Source: an uncultured Eubacteriales bacterium
Lineage (GTDB): Bacteria; Bacillota; Clostridia; Oscillospirales; Acutalibacteraceae
Length of the DNA: 64,000 nucleotides
Direction of reading: 5' to 3'
NCBI GenBank assembly: GCA_900318495.1
Contig: ONLA01000002.1
Coordinates: forward strand, 17,562-81,561
A program made the position numbers and the translations under genes. Below the pieces are notes generated by a model. The model worked only from the letters and a program-made list of their open reading frames with translations, did not search any database and had not been told where the DNA came from. Below, piece after piece: positions 25,544-34,098 of the stretch; the stretch's first letter is position 1, and the number at the start of each line of letters is the position of its first letter.

Positions 25544-27404
25544 AACCCGTATCCTTTTTTATGACCTCCGCAATGCCCTGAGCGTCGAGCTTTAACATGG
25601 CAAGAGCCTGATTTACAGACATCTGTTTAACAAATTTGTCGTTGATTGCCTTTATATGATAATTGCCGGAAAAATATGTAAGAGCAAGAAGGTCGCTGAA
25701 ATTTTTCGCGATACCGCCGTTTTTAATGCCTTCCTCAAAGAACCACACGTCCCTGAAGCGTGAGGCAAAGTTTACGGTCTGAGTGTTTATCGGCTTAATA
25801 CGGCAAAGCTTTAACAGGCAAACCTCTATTCCCTGTTCACTTAAAAGCTCCCTGGCGCGGCACGCGTAGGAAAAAGTTCTGCCGTAGGTGACAATCAGGT
25901 AATCCGAGTTAGGATTGCCGAAGGTGTTGTAATCTATGCTCTCCGAGGTAAAGTCGTCCGGACGGTAAAGCTCGCCTCCGCGCGGGTAACGCACCGCCGC
26001 AAGCCCGTCGCATTTGTAAATGCTGTCTATTAAGCATTCGCGAAGCCCCTCAAAATAAGTAGGAGAATAAATAACCGAGCCCGGTATTGAATTAAGCATG
26101 GAAACATCAAAAACTCCCTGGTGAGTTTCTCCGTCGTTGCCCACAATTCCGGCGCGGTCAATTCCGAGCACAATATGGTTTTTTCCGAGCGCGGCGTCGT
26201 GAATAAGCTGGTCGTAAGCACGCTGTAAAAACGTTGAATACACCGCGAAAACGGGACGGTAACCGCGCGACGCGAGTCCGCATCCAAAGGTGACGGCGTG
26301 CTCCTCGGCAATTCCCACATCAAAAAAATTACGCTTGTGCAGCTTCGCGAAATCCTTCAGCCCGGTTCCGCTTGTCATAGCGGCGGTAATCGCGCAGATT
26401 TTGTCGTCCTTTTCGGCAAGCTCGCACATTGTTTTTCCGAACTCGGCGGAAAATCCCTTGTGGCTCGAAAGCGGTTCGCCCGAATCTATGTCAAATTGTC
26501 CTATGCCGTGGAACTCGCCGGGATTATCCTCCGCAGGCTTGTAGCCCTTGCCCTTTTTGGTGACAACGTGCAGAAGCACCGGCCGCGTTTCCTTTTTGGC
26601 AAACTTAAACGCGTTTTCAAGCTCGCCGATATTGTGACCGTCAATCGGTCCGAGGTAAGTAAAGCCAAAGCAGTCAAACAAAGTGTTTTTATACACAAGG
26701 TTTTTCATCTTAGACTTACTTTTTCTTAAAACAGCCCTTAAAACCCTACCGAAAAACGGAATTTTTGACAGCACGCGCAGAGTGATGTTTTTCACTCTTA
26801 TATACCACGGCTGAATTCGTACCGTCGTAAGATAACGCGGGATAGCTCCCACGTTTTTTGAAATCGACATCTTGTTGTCGTTAAGCACAACAATAAAATT
26901 TTTGTTGAACTGTCCAGCGTTGTTAACAGCTTCAAAGGCAAGACCGCCCGTAAGCGAGCCGTCGCCGATTACGGCGATAGTGTAGCTGTTGTCGCCGCTT
27001 AAATGCTTTGCGTTGGCAATTCCGAACGCCGCGGAAATCGAGGTGCTGCTGTGTCCGGTGTTAAAATCGTCGTAAATACTTTCCTCACGCTTCGGAAAGC
27101 CCGAAATACCGTCCTTTTGACGCAGGGTGTCAAATTCAAAGAAACGGCCTGTGAGCAGCTTGTGGGTGTAGCTTTGGTGACCAACGTCCCACACTATGCT
27201 GTCGTCCGGAAAGTTAAAGCTGCGGTGAAGCGCTACGGTAAGCTCGACCACGCCCAAATTCGGTGAAAGGTGACCGCCGTTTTCCGAAACAACCTCAATC
27301 AGCTTTTCACGGATTTCGCCGCAAAGCTCATCTATTTCATCTTCCTTCAGCTTTTTTACATCGCCGGGCGACGTAATTGAAGGAAGGAGCTTGTATTCAC
27401 TCAT
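25527..27404 (-). CDS. dxs: 1-deoxy-D-xylulose-5-phosphate synthase
   Basis: 625 residues, normal length. Thiamine-diphosphate motif GDGSLTGG (147-154), the HQSYTHK histidine segment (76-82) and the transketolase pyrimidine domain with GIAEEHAVTF are present. It performs the first step of the MEP isoprenoid pathway from pyruvate and glyceraldehyde 3-phosphate. Together with ispA in the same operon it supplies farnesyl units. Confidence 0.96.
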   Translation of the reverse strand: MSEYKLLPSITSPGDVKKLKEDEIDELCGEIREKLIEVVSENGGHLSPNLGVVELTVALHRSFNFPDDSIVWDVGHQSYTHKLLTGRFFEFDTLRQKDGISGFPKREESIYDDFNTGHSSTSISAAFGIANAKHLSGDNSYTIAVIGDGSLTGGLAFEAVNNAGQFNKNFIVVLNDNKMSISKNVGAIPRYLTTVRIQPWYIRVKNITLRVLSKIPFFGRVLRAVLRKSKSKMKNLVYKNTLFDCFGFTYLGPIDGHNIGELENAFKFAKKETRPVLLHVVTKKGKGYKPAEDNPGEFHGIGQFDIDSGEPLSSHKGFSAEFGKTMCELAEKDDKICAITAAMTSGTGLKDFAKLHKRNFFDVGIAEEHAVTFGCGLASRGYRPVFAVYSTFLQRAYDQLIHDAALGKNHIVLGIDRAGIVGNDGETHQGVFDVSMLNSIPGSVIYSPTYFEGLRECLIDSIYKCDGLAAVRYPRGGELYRPDDFTSESIDYNTFGNPNSDYLIVTYGRTFSYACRARELLSEQGIEVCLLKLCRIKPINTQTVNFASRFRDVWFFEEGIKNGGIAKNFSDLLALTYFSGNYHIKAINDKFVKQMSVNQALAMLKLDAQGIAEVIKKDTGYEKKT

Positions 27405-27426
27405 AAATTATCATTTCCCGTGTTTG

Positions 27427-28299
27427 TTATTTTGTCCTGCCGGCAAGATTGAGCGCTAACTCCTTCAGGTTTTCGGTATTTTCCTCAAACGTACTCAGCG
27501 AGGCAATCGCGGCGTCCGTCAGCTCATTAACAAGCTGACGGCATTTTTCAACGCCGAGGTGCGAAACATAGGTTGACTTCATCTTGTCCCAGTCGCTTCC
27601 TACAGGCTTTCCGAGCTGTTCGTCGGTAGAGGTGCAGTCAAGAATATCGTCCTGAATCTGAAAAGCGATTCCGATGCACTCGCCGTAACGCGACGCCGCC
27701 AAAATCTGAGGCTTCTCAGCCGCTGCGCTTATGCAGCCGAGCTCGCACGCCGCTTTAATTAAGCAAGCGGTTTTTTTGTAGTCCATTTCACGGATAAGCT
27801 CAAGCTCAACCTGACGGTTCTCGCTCATTAAATCAATAACCTGACCGCCGACCATTCCGTTCGCCCCGGAATACCTCGCAAGGGTGTTAACCGCCTTGCG
27901 GCACGCTGAATCACCGGCAAAAATCACAGCCTTGTCGCTTGTTAAGGTTTCAAACGCCAGTGTTAAGAGCGCGTCTCCGGCAAGCAGCGCGATGTCCTCG
28001 CCGTAAACCTTGTGATTGGAGGGCTTGCCGCGGCGCAAATCGTCGTCGTCCATACACGGAAGGTCGTCGTGGATAAGCGAATAAGTGTGAATCATCTCAA
28101 CTGCCGCCGCAAAGGGCATCGCGGCGTCGGGATTTCCTCCGCAAATTTTATTAAACTCGAGAACAAGCTGCGGTCGCACGCGCTTTCCGCCTGCCTCAAG
28201 GCTGTATCTCATAGACTCAATAAGCGCCTTTTCGCTGCAATCGTCACCGGGCAAATAGCTATAAAGCTCTTTCTCGATAAATTCCGTAAAATTATTCAT
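27427..28299 (-). CDS. ispA: Farnesyl diphosphate synthase-type polyprenyl synthetase
   Basis: 290 residues. First aspartate-rich motif DDLPCMDDDD (78-87), second motif QIQDDILD near 210, and GGKRVRPQ (37-44) mark a trans-prenyltransferase; the short chain-length region fits farnesyl or geranyl diphosphate. I use ATG 28299 because GGAGG lies 6 bases upstream; a longer in-frame start would overlap most of xseB. It overlaps the xseB end by 8 bp. Confidence 0.93.
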   Translation of the reverse strand: MNNFTEFIEKELYSYLPGDDCSEKALIESMRYSLEAGGKRVRPQLVLEFNKICGGNPDAAMPFAAAVEMIHTYSLIHDDLPCMDDDDLRRGKPSNHKVYGEDIALLAGDALLTLAFETLTSDKAVIFAGDSACRKAVNTLARYSGANGMVGGQVIDLMSENRQVELELIREMDYKKTACLIKAACELGCISAAAEKPQILAASRYGECIGIAFQIQDDILDCTSTDEQLGKPVGSDWDKMKSTYVSHLGVEKCRQLVNELTDAAIASLSTFEENTENLKELALNLAGRTK

Positions 28300-28564
28300 A
28301 ATCATCCTCCGCCCTGCTGTTTCCGTCGTCAACGGAATATCCGGCATTTCCGTTAAGTCTTTGTTCCGCCTTTTCAAGCTCGTCGTTAAGCTGGGTAATT
28401 TTTGTATTTGCTTTTTCAAATTCTTTAAAGCAGTATTTCAAAAGCTCCGCCGCGCGGCCGTACAGCTCAATTCCGCGCGAAAAATCCACCTGCGGATTTT
28501 CAAGCTGCTTAATTGTATCGTCAAGCTGCCGCATAGCGGCTTCAATCGTAAGTTCGTTGTCCAT
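28292..28564 (-). CDS. xseB: Exodeoxyribonuclease VII small subunit
   Basis: 90 residues, slightly longer than usual because of an acidic tail (SVDDGNSRAEDDYE). The core LTIEAAMRQLDDTIKQLENPQ and LERGIELY-like segment (SRGIELYGRAAELLKYC) is the XseB coiled coil. It pairs with XseA to degrade ssDNA. The xseA gene, which normally sits directly upstream, is absent here; whiA takes its place. A GGAGG ribosome site precedes ATG. Confidence 0.92.
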   Translation of the reverse strand: MDNELTIEAAMRQLDDTIKQLENPQVDFSRGIELYGRAAELLKYCFKEFEKANTKITQLNDELEKAEQRLNGNAGYSVDDGNSRAEDDYE

Positions 28565-28599
28565 TAAAATTCCTCCGTTATACTAATCGGCAAACGGTT

Positions 28600-29538
28600 T
28601 CAAAGAGTTCCGCCGGAGCCTTGTAAATTGTCCGCGAATTCAAGCAGCCGCTGCACACGGTGGTTAGCGCCGCTTCTGCTTATCGGCGGACTCAGGTTTT
28701 GCCCGAGATCCCTGAGCGACATCTCGGGATTTTCGAGCCTGAGATAAGCGATTTCCTTCAAATCCTGCGGAAGCGATTCCAGCCCCTTAGTTCTTTTTAT
28801 AAGCTCAATCGCCTCAATCTGCTTTGCTGACGCCGCGGCGACCTTGCCGATGTTGGCAACCTCGCTGTTAATGCGGCGGTTAACGTTGTTTCTAACCTGC
28901 TTAACTGCTTTTGTGCCCATTATTTCCATCGAGCTCAGCGGAGCGCCCATATAAGTCAGCAGGTCGCAAATCTGCTCGCTGCCCTTAAAATACACTATGT
29001 AGTTGCCGCCGCGCGAAACCGTTTTCGGAGTAAACACGCACTCTGTTACCTCGGTCAAAATTTTGCACAAATCCGCACTCAGGTTTTTGTACGGCACGCA
29101 AAATTCGGCGTGATAGCTCTTTTCGGGAGCGGAAACCGAGCCGCAGCTTAAAAACACTCCGCGCACAAACGCCGCGGCAAGCTCCTCGCGGCCTATTACC
29201 GCGCGGTTGACCCTGAGCGTGACCTGATTTTCCGAATGACCGAAGTCCTCAAAAATCCTGCCGCATTCGCCGCTGTCAATAAGCTTCATTTTATAAAGGT
29301 GTCCGCTGCCGGACTTTGTCCTTAGCGCCGTCTGCTTTTCAATAATCGGCATATAAAGATTTTCGAGCAGCATAACCGTCCTTTTAAGGGCGTGAGAGCT
29401 TTCGGTTGTAAACACAATGCTTTCGGATGAAAAGGTTTTCCCGAAAAGCAAAATTCCGTAAAGCTCAGCCCTTAACTCCTCGCGGTCAAAAGACTGCGAC
29501 GAGCAAAGCTCCTTTTTGATATCTGATGAAAAAGACAC
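28600..29538 (-). CDS. whiA: WhiA, LAGLIDADG-like/HTH cell-division and sporulation regulator
   Basis: 312 residues. The N-terminal homing-endonuclease-like domain opens MSFSSDIKKELC, and the C-terminal HTH region (LPQDLKEIAYLRLENPEMSL followed by RDLGQNLSPPISRSGANHR) is the WhiA signature. WhiA acts in chromosome segregation and division in Firmicutes. It starts 8 bp after rapZ. The yvcK gene that usually lies between them is missing. Confidence 0.94.
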   Translation of the reverse strand: MSFSSDIKKELCSSQSFDREELRAELYGILLFGKTFSSESIVFTTESSHALKRTVMLLENLYMPIIEKQTALRTKSGSGHLYKMKLIDSGECGRIFEDFGHSENQVTLRVNRAVIGREELAAAFVRGVFLSCGSVSAPEKSYHAEFCVPYKNLSADLCKILTEVTECVFTPKTVSRGGNYIVYFKGSEQICDLLTYMGAPLSSMEIMGTKAVKQVRNNVNRRINSEVANIGKVAAASAKQIEAIELIKRTKGLESLPQDLKEIAYLRLENPEMSLRDLGQNLSPPISRSGANHRVQRLLEFADNLQGSGGTL

Positions 29539-29546
29539 GGCTTCAC

Positions 29547-30413
29547 CTAATCCTTGTTAATGTCGCGGTGCTGGAGCACACAGCGGTATCCGAGATTCTG
29601 AAAGTGAGCGTCAAGCTCGCGCGCAAGGGTAACGCTGCGGTGTTTTCCGCCCGTGCAGCCCACTCCCACAACAAGCTCGCTTTTGCCCTCCTTTAAGTAA
29701 AGAGGAACGGAAAAATCAAAAATACTGAATGTCCTTCGCAAAAACTCCTGAGTATTTTCGCTTTTAAGAACATACTCCCGGACTTCATTGTCAAGCCCGT
29801 TTTTATGCTTCAGCTCGGGGATGTAAAAGGGATTTGGCAGGCACCGCACGTCAATAATAACGTCTGCCTCAAGCGGTATCCCGTACTTAAAGCCAAACGA
29901 CATAAAGGTCAGTGTAATCCCCTGCGAAGGATCTCCCATAAACATAGCGGTTAAGCGTTCCCTAAGCTGCTTGTTCGACATACTGGTGGTGTCGATAGCG
30001 TAATCGGAAATACGCCTTACAGGCAGCATCAGCGCCTTTTCAAACTCAACGGCATCGATAACGGAACCGTCCTTAAGCCTGTCGGCAAGCGGATGCTTTC
30101 GCCTTGTTTCCTTGTATCTTACAATTATTTGGTCGGATTTTGCTCCGATATAAAGGATTTTTACGCCTTCGTGAGCCTTTTTAAAATCCTCGATATGAGA
30201 AATCATCTGCTTGTAGTTGTCGTGACCTCTGACGTCAACAACAACCGAAACCCTTTTCATCAGCTCATCCTGAGCCTTGGAGCAAAGCTCATACAGCGTC
30301 GCAAGCAGAGATGAAGGGATATTATCGACGCAATAGTATCCCAAATCCTCCATAACGCGCAGTGCCGAGGTTTTTCCTGCGCCCGACACTCCCGTAATAA
30401 TAACAAATTCCAT
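29547..30413 (-). CDS. rapZ: RapZ/YvcJ-family RNase adapter, nucleotide-binding protein
   Basis: 288 residues. P-loop GVSGAGKTSA (8-17), the DLGYYCVDNIPSSLL segment and the C-terminal GCTGGKHRSVTLARELD motif define the family. In E. coli RapZ directs RNase E to the GlmZ small RNA; in B. subtilis YvcJ affects competence. It lies in the hprK-murB-rapZ-whiA operon. Confidence 0.94.
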   Translation of the reverse strand: MEFVIITGVSGAGKTSALRVMEDLGYYCVDNIPSSLLATLYELCSKAQDELMKRVSVVVDVRGHDNYKQMISHIEDFKKAHEGVKILYIGAKSDQIIVRYKETRRKHPLADRLKDGSVIDAVEFEKALMLPVRRISDYAIDTTSMSNKQLRERLTAMFMGDPSQGITLTFMSFGFKYGIPLEADVIIDVRCLPNPFYIPELKHKNGLDNEVREYVLKSENTQEFLRRTFSIFDFSVPLYLKEGKSELVVGVGCTGGKHRSVTLARELDAHFQNLGYRCVLQHRDINKD

Positions 30414-30438
30414 ATTCTGTCAAAAACCTTCCGCTTAG

Positions 30439-31347
30439 TCAGTTCATAATAATAAGCTCACATTCAAGACGGTAGCCCGTCTGTTCGGCAACGGTTGTCT
30501 GAACCTCGCGTATCAGTCCTCTTACGTCGGAAGCCGTTGCCTTTCCTTTGTTTATAATGAAGCCTGCGTGCTTTTCGCTTACCTGAGCGCCTCCGCGCGA
30601 CTTTCCTTTTAGTCCGCACTGCTCGATAAGCGCTCCGGCGTACGCTCCCTCCGGGCGTTTAAACACACTTCCGGCGCTTGGGTATTCAAGCGGCTGCTTG
30701 TCGCTGCGGCGTCCCATATAATCCTCCATCCTTGCGCGGATGTCGTCCGGATTGTCCTTCTTCAGCTTCAGAACCGCGCCGGTAATAAGGCACCTGTTTT
30801 TACGGTAGACGCTTGTGCGGTAGCCGAATTCCAGATTTTCTCGGTCGGTTCTGCCGATTTCGCCGTCCTGTGTAAGATGTGAAACGCTGTGAACAACCTG
30901 TTTCATTTCGCCGCCGTAGGCTCCGGCGTTCATAAACAGCGCTCCGCCGACCGAGCCCGGGATTCCCCACGCAAACTCAAGCCCCGAAAGTCCGTTGTTA
31001 AGCGCAAACTTGCACAGCGAGGCAAGCGAAGCTCCCGAACCGCAGTAAATTGTTTCGTCGTCAAGCAGGGAAATATTTTTGAATTCGCCGCCGAGCTTAA
31101 CAACAACTCCTCTTATTCCCTCGTCGCTTACAAGTATGTTGCTGCCGTTGCCGATAAGAAAATAGTCAACCCCTGCCTCGCGGCATTCCTTGATAAGCGT
31201 TTTAAGCTGTGAAATATCCTTGACTTTAATATATGTATCGGCTTTTCCGCCGATTTTAAACGATGTATGACGGCACATCGGTTCGTCCTTATATGCTTCC
31301 CAGCCTGCGATTTCCGCAAGATTGTAAATAATTTCTGTTCTGTCCAT
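30439..31347 (-). CDS. murB: UDP-N-acetylenolpyruvoylglucosamine reductase
   Basis: 302 residues of the shorter type IIa form. FAD-domain motifs HTSFKIGGKAD and GNGSNILVSDEG, and catalytic serine segment YPSAGSVFKRP are clear. It reduces the enolpyruvyl group to UDP-MurNAc in peptidoglycan synthesis. It sits 39 bp after hprK and 25 bp before rapZ. Confidence 0.95.
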   Translation of the reverse strand: MDRTEIIYNLAEIAGWEAYKDEPMCRHTSFKIGGKADTYIKVKDISQLKTLIKECREAGVDYFLIGNGSNILVSDEGIRGVVVKLGGEFKNISLLDDETIYCGSGASLASLCKFALNNGLSGLEFAWGIPGSVGGALFMNAGAYGGEMKQVVHSVSHLTQDGEIGRTDRENLEFGYRTSVYRKNRCLITGAVLKLKKDNPDDIRARMEDYMGRRSDKQPLEYPSAGSVFKRPEGAYAGALIEQCGLKGKSRGGAQVSEKHAGFIINKGKATASDVRGLIREVQTTVAEQTGYRLECELIIMN

Positions 31348-31386
31348 ATTACCCTCTCAGTCAGTGTATATAATTCCGAAAAAGAA

Positions 31387-32352
31387 TTAATTCCATTTAT
31401 CAATGACGGTTTTAGGTGATTCGGGCACAGCTCCCAAGTCCATTCCGAGGCTCTTTAAAAGATCCTTCGCGGCGTTGTAGCCCATCTTCTTTTGACGGTT
31501 GTTCATAGCGGCAACCTCGATGATTACAGCCAAGTTTCGTCCGGGCTTAACCGGGATGGTCAGCGTGGGAACCTCCACTCCCAAAATCTCCATATATTCG
31601 TTGTCAAGTCCCATACGGTCATAAACCTTGGAGTTGTCCCACAGCTCAAGGTTGACAACCATATCTATTTTTTCGTCTGTTTTTACCGCGCCCATACCGA
31701 AAAGCTGACGCGCGTTAATTATTCCTATGCCTCTGAGCTCGATAAAATGGCGGATGTTCTGCGGCGACGTGCCGATAAGCGTGCTTGCGCTTGTTCGGCG
31801 GATTTCAACAGCGTCGTCCGCGACAAGGCGGTGTCCGCGCTTAATCAGCTCAATTGCGGTTTCGCTTTTACCTACTCCGCTGTCGCCCACAAGCAGGCAG
31901 CCTTCGCCGTATACCTCAACCAGAACTCCGTGTCTTGTAATTCTCGGGGCAAGCTCACGGTTCAAAAAGGATACAAGACGCGCGGTTAAATCGGACGTAG
32001 TTTCCTCGCTTCTGAAAATAGAAACCTTATGCAGCTTCGCGCTTTCCAAAATTACATTTGACGGCTCAATATGACGGCAGATTATAACCGCCGGCGGACC
32101 GAAGCTGAAAATGGAGTCGATAACCATCCGCTGAGCCTCCGAGCCGAACCTGTTAAGATAGGCAAATTCGGTGTTGCCGAGCACCTGGATTTTTTTGTTG
32201 TCAAAAAACTCAAAGTAACCCGTAAGCTCAAGTCCCGGTCTGTTTATTTCGACCGTAGATATTTTAATGTCCTCATAGTTTTCAGCCACATATACGCTTT
32301 GAAGCTCCAAACGGTTGACGATTTCGGATAAAGGTACGGAAAATTCAGACAT
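31387..32352 (-). CDS. hprK: HPr kinase/phosphorylase
   Basis: 321 residues. Walker A GDSGVGKS (156-163), HprK signature ELRGIGIINARQLFG, and ADDAVEI near 179 are present. It phosphorylates HPr at Ser46 for CcpA-mediated carbon catabolite control and removes the phosphate. ATG 32352 follows AAGGTGGTGGC; the upstream in-frame ATG has no good ribosome site. Confidence 0.95.
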   Translation of the reverse strand: MSEFSVPLSEIVNRLELQSVYVAENYEDIKISTVEINRPGLELTGYFEFFDNKKIQVLGNTEFAYLNRFGSEAQRMVIDSIFSFGPPAVIICRHIEPSNVILESAKLHKVSIFRSEETTSDLTARLVSFLNRELAPRITRHGVLVEVYGEGCLLVGDSGVGKSETAIELIKRGHRLVADDAVEIRRTSASTLIGTSPQNIRHFIELRGIGIINARQLFGMGAVKTDEKIDMVVNLELWDNSKVYDRMGLDNEYMEILGVEVPTLTIPVKPGRNLAVIIEVAAMNNRQKKMGYNAAKDLLKSLGMDLGAVPESPKTVIDKWN

Positions 32353-32389
32353 ATTGCCACCACCTTGATAAATTTGGGTATAACGATAC

Positions 32390-32417
32390 ATTATAATTAA
32401 ATATCATTATACTACAA
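32390..32417 (-). promoter_or_regulatory. Probable sigma-A promoter of the hprK operon
   Basis: TTGTAG (32412-32417), 16 bp and TATAAT (32390-32395) on the minus strand, 37 bases before hprK. A second TATAAT lies 16 bases further upstream, so the exact choice is uncertain. Confidence 0.45.
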
Positions 32418-32461
32418 ATTATCCAAAAGATAAAGTCTTTTAATGAATTAAATATCATATT

Positions 32462-33052
32462 TTAGGACATTTTACGGAATATTTTTTTGATGTCTGTTTT
32501 TAATTCTTTATCAGAATTAATATACGCGATTTCCACACCTTCTGTGCTGTTTCTTTGCAGGCTGTTGAAAATTGAAAGGTAGTCAAGCTTAACCGAAGGG
32601 TGGTTTTTCTGACACAGCCTCAGCTTCTCCTCGACCGTACTCAGTATTCCGGGACTGTCGCCCACCCTGCGCAGCGCTTCGCCGTCGCACAAAGCCACAT
32701 ACGCCACCGGTGAAAAATAGGTCTGTGTGGAAATATAGCTGATGTCATCCTGCATTACCCTGTCCTTTAAGTCAATGTGAACGAGCAGCAGCCTGAGCTT
32801 GGCAAGCGACAGGTGCGGGATGTACTTTTCCTTTGCAAGACGGCAGGCGTCCTCAAAGGACGAAGCCGGAATAACCGTTTTGTGCGGCTTTTCGTCCGAG
32901 GAAAGCTTGTAAAAGGTGTAATAAAGCTGTCCGTGCTCCTTTGTTACGCTTACGTTTTCGATTATTGCGGCGGTTTCAATTTTACGCGACGAGCTGCAGC
33001 CCGGGAAAATCATCACAACAAACAGCATAATTACCGCCAAAAAACGCTTCAT
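32462..33052 (-). CDS. Short GerAC-type spore germination lipoprotein
   Basis: 196 residues. A lipoprotein signal ends at the lipobox FPGC. The start of the mature part (KIETAAIIENVSVTKEHG) resembles domain 1 of GerAC subunits, but typical GerAC proteins have 350-400 residues with three domains; this one stops after what looks like the first half. The reading frame ends in a normal stop with no in-frame remnant recognised downstream, so it may be a truncated or minimal variant. It overlaps the GerAB gene by 4 bp and completes the A-B-C order of a germinant receptor operon. Confidence 0.7.
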   Translation of the reverse strand: MKRFLAVIMLFVVMIFPGCSSSRKIETAAIIENVSVTKEHGQLYYTFYKLSSDEKPHKTVIPASSFEDACRLAKEKYIPHLSLAKLRLLLVHIDLKDRVMQDDISYISTQTYFSPVAYVALCDGEALRRVGDSPGILSTVEEKLRLCQKNHPSVKLDYLSIFNSLQRNSTEGVEIAYINSDKELKTDIKKIFRKMS

Positions 33053-34098
33053 TTATTTTTCCTCCCTGTAAAGATATATGCAAGCGGAATCAAAACCGCC
33101 ACAACCGCGGTAAAAATAATGAGAATAAGGTCATTGGTAAAAAATTCCTTTACAGAATTATTCCATTCCGCCGTAAAGCTGACAATAAAAATAATCACAC
33201 TGAAAACCGCCGAGTTCTTCACTCCTCCGCTGCCCGTACATTTATTAATACAGCTCAAAAACATTGATATAATCATAAATACCGACATTGTGGCAAGCGC
33301 GGTAAAAAAGCTCTCGATTCCTCCGAACAGGTCAAAATGGGCAACCCTTGACAAAATAAAGGTTTGGTAATCCTGACGCTGCGCGTACGCTCCAACCGAA
33401 AACGTCACAAAAAACAACACTAAAGCATATTTCAACGCTGTAAACAAAAGCGCGAGAAAAGGCTGTTTAAGCTTAAAGTTTTCCGTGTCACCGGCAAAAC
33501 AGGCATAAATTACAGCGATGAAGGACGGCGCGCAAAAATATATAAAGGTTGAAGCTGCGGCGTCAAAATCAGTTTCAAGCGAAAAACTGCCGTTGGCAAA
33601 ATCAAGCGAACCGACGCTTCCGCCAAACATCAACAGATTTGTAACCAAAGCGAAAACAAACAGAAAAATCCCGAAACGCGTTATTATATTTGCTCCCTTG
33701 TACGCCGCGTAAACACAGGCTGCGAGCACACAAAGTCCTATAACGCACGGACTTGCTCCGGGGTAATACTTCTCACAAAACATATCTGTGTACGGAAGCA
33801 AAAAGTAAGCTGCCGCGTATACAAAATACAGCGAATAAACCGACGCAAGCGGAATTTTCAGCTTCGGCGTTATTTTTTCCGACAACGCCAAAAAGTCGGT
33901 GTCACAGCGCTTTTTCAGTATTACCGCCGGCAAAAACATCACCGCGCAAACCGCCATGCCGCCGAGCATACACAAAAGATTAACCGTGAACGAATTTTCG
34001 GGCGAAACATTATTATTCTGTAAAAGAATAACCGAACAGGCACACAGCATTAACGTAAGCATTAACCGCTTTGAAGAATATTTTATTTCCCGGTGCAA
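33049..34098 (-). CDS. GerAB-type germination permease (APC superfamily)
   Basis: 349 residues, about ten hydrophobic segments, normal length for GerAB subunits. It starts with TTG 34098, placed directly after the preceding TGA and 8 bases downstream of GGAGG. GerAB subunits form the germinant-sensing membrane channel in the spore inner membrane. Identity rests on topology, the KITPKLKIPLASVYSLYFVY region and its position between GerAA and GerAC genes. Confidence 0.82.
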   Translation of the reverse strand: MHREIKYSSKRLMLTLMLCACSVILLQNNNVSPENSFTVNLLCMLGGMAVCAVMFLPAVILKKRCDTDFLALSEKITPKLKIPLASVYSLYFVYAAAYFLLPYTDMFCEKYYPGASPCVIGLCVLAACVYAAYKGANIITRFGIFLFVFALVTNLLMFGGSVGSLDFANGSFSLETDFDAAASTFIYFCAPSFIAVIYACFAGDTENFKLKQPFLALLFTALKYALVLFFVTFSVGAYAQRQDYQTFILSRVAHFDLFGGIESFFTALATMSVFMIISMFLSCINKCTGSGGVKNSAVFSVIIFIVSFTAEWNNSVKEFFTNDLILIIFTAVVAVLIPLAYIFTGRKNK

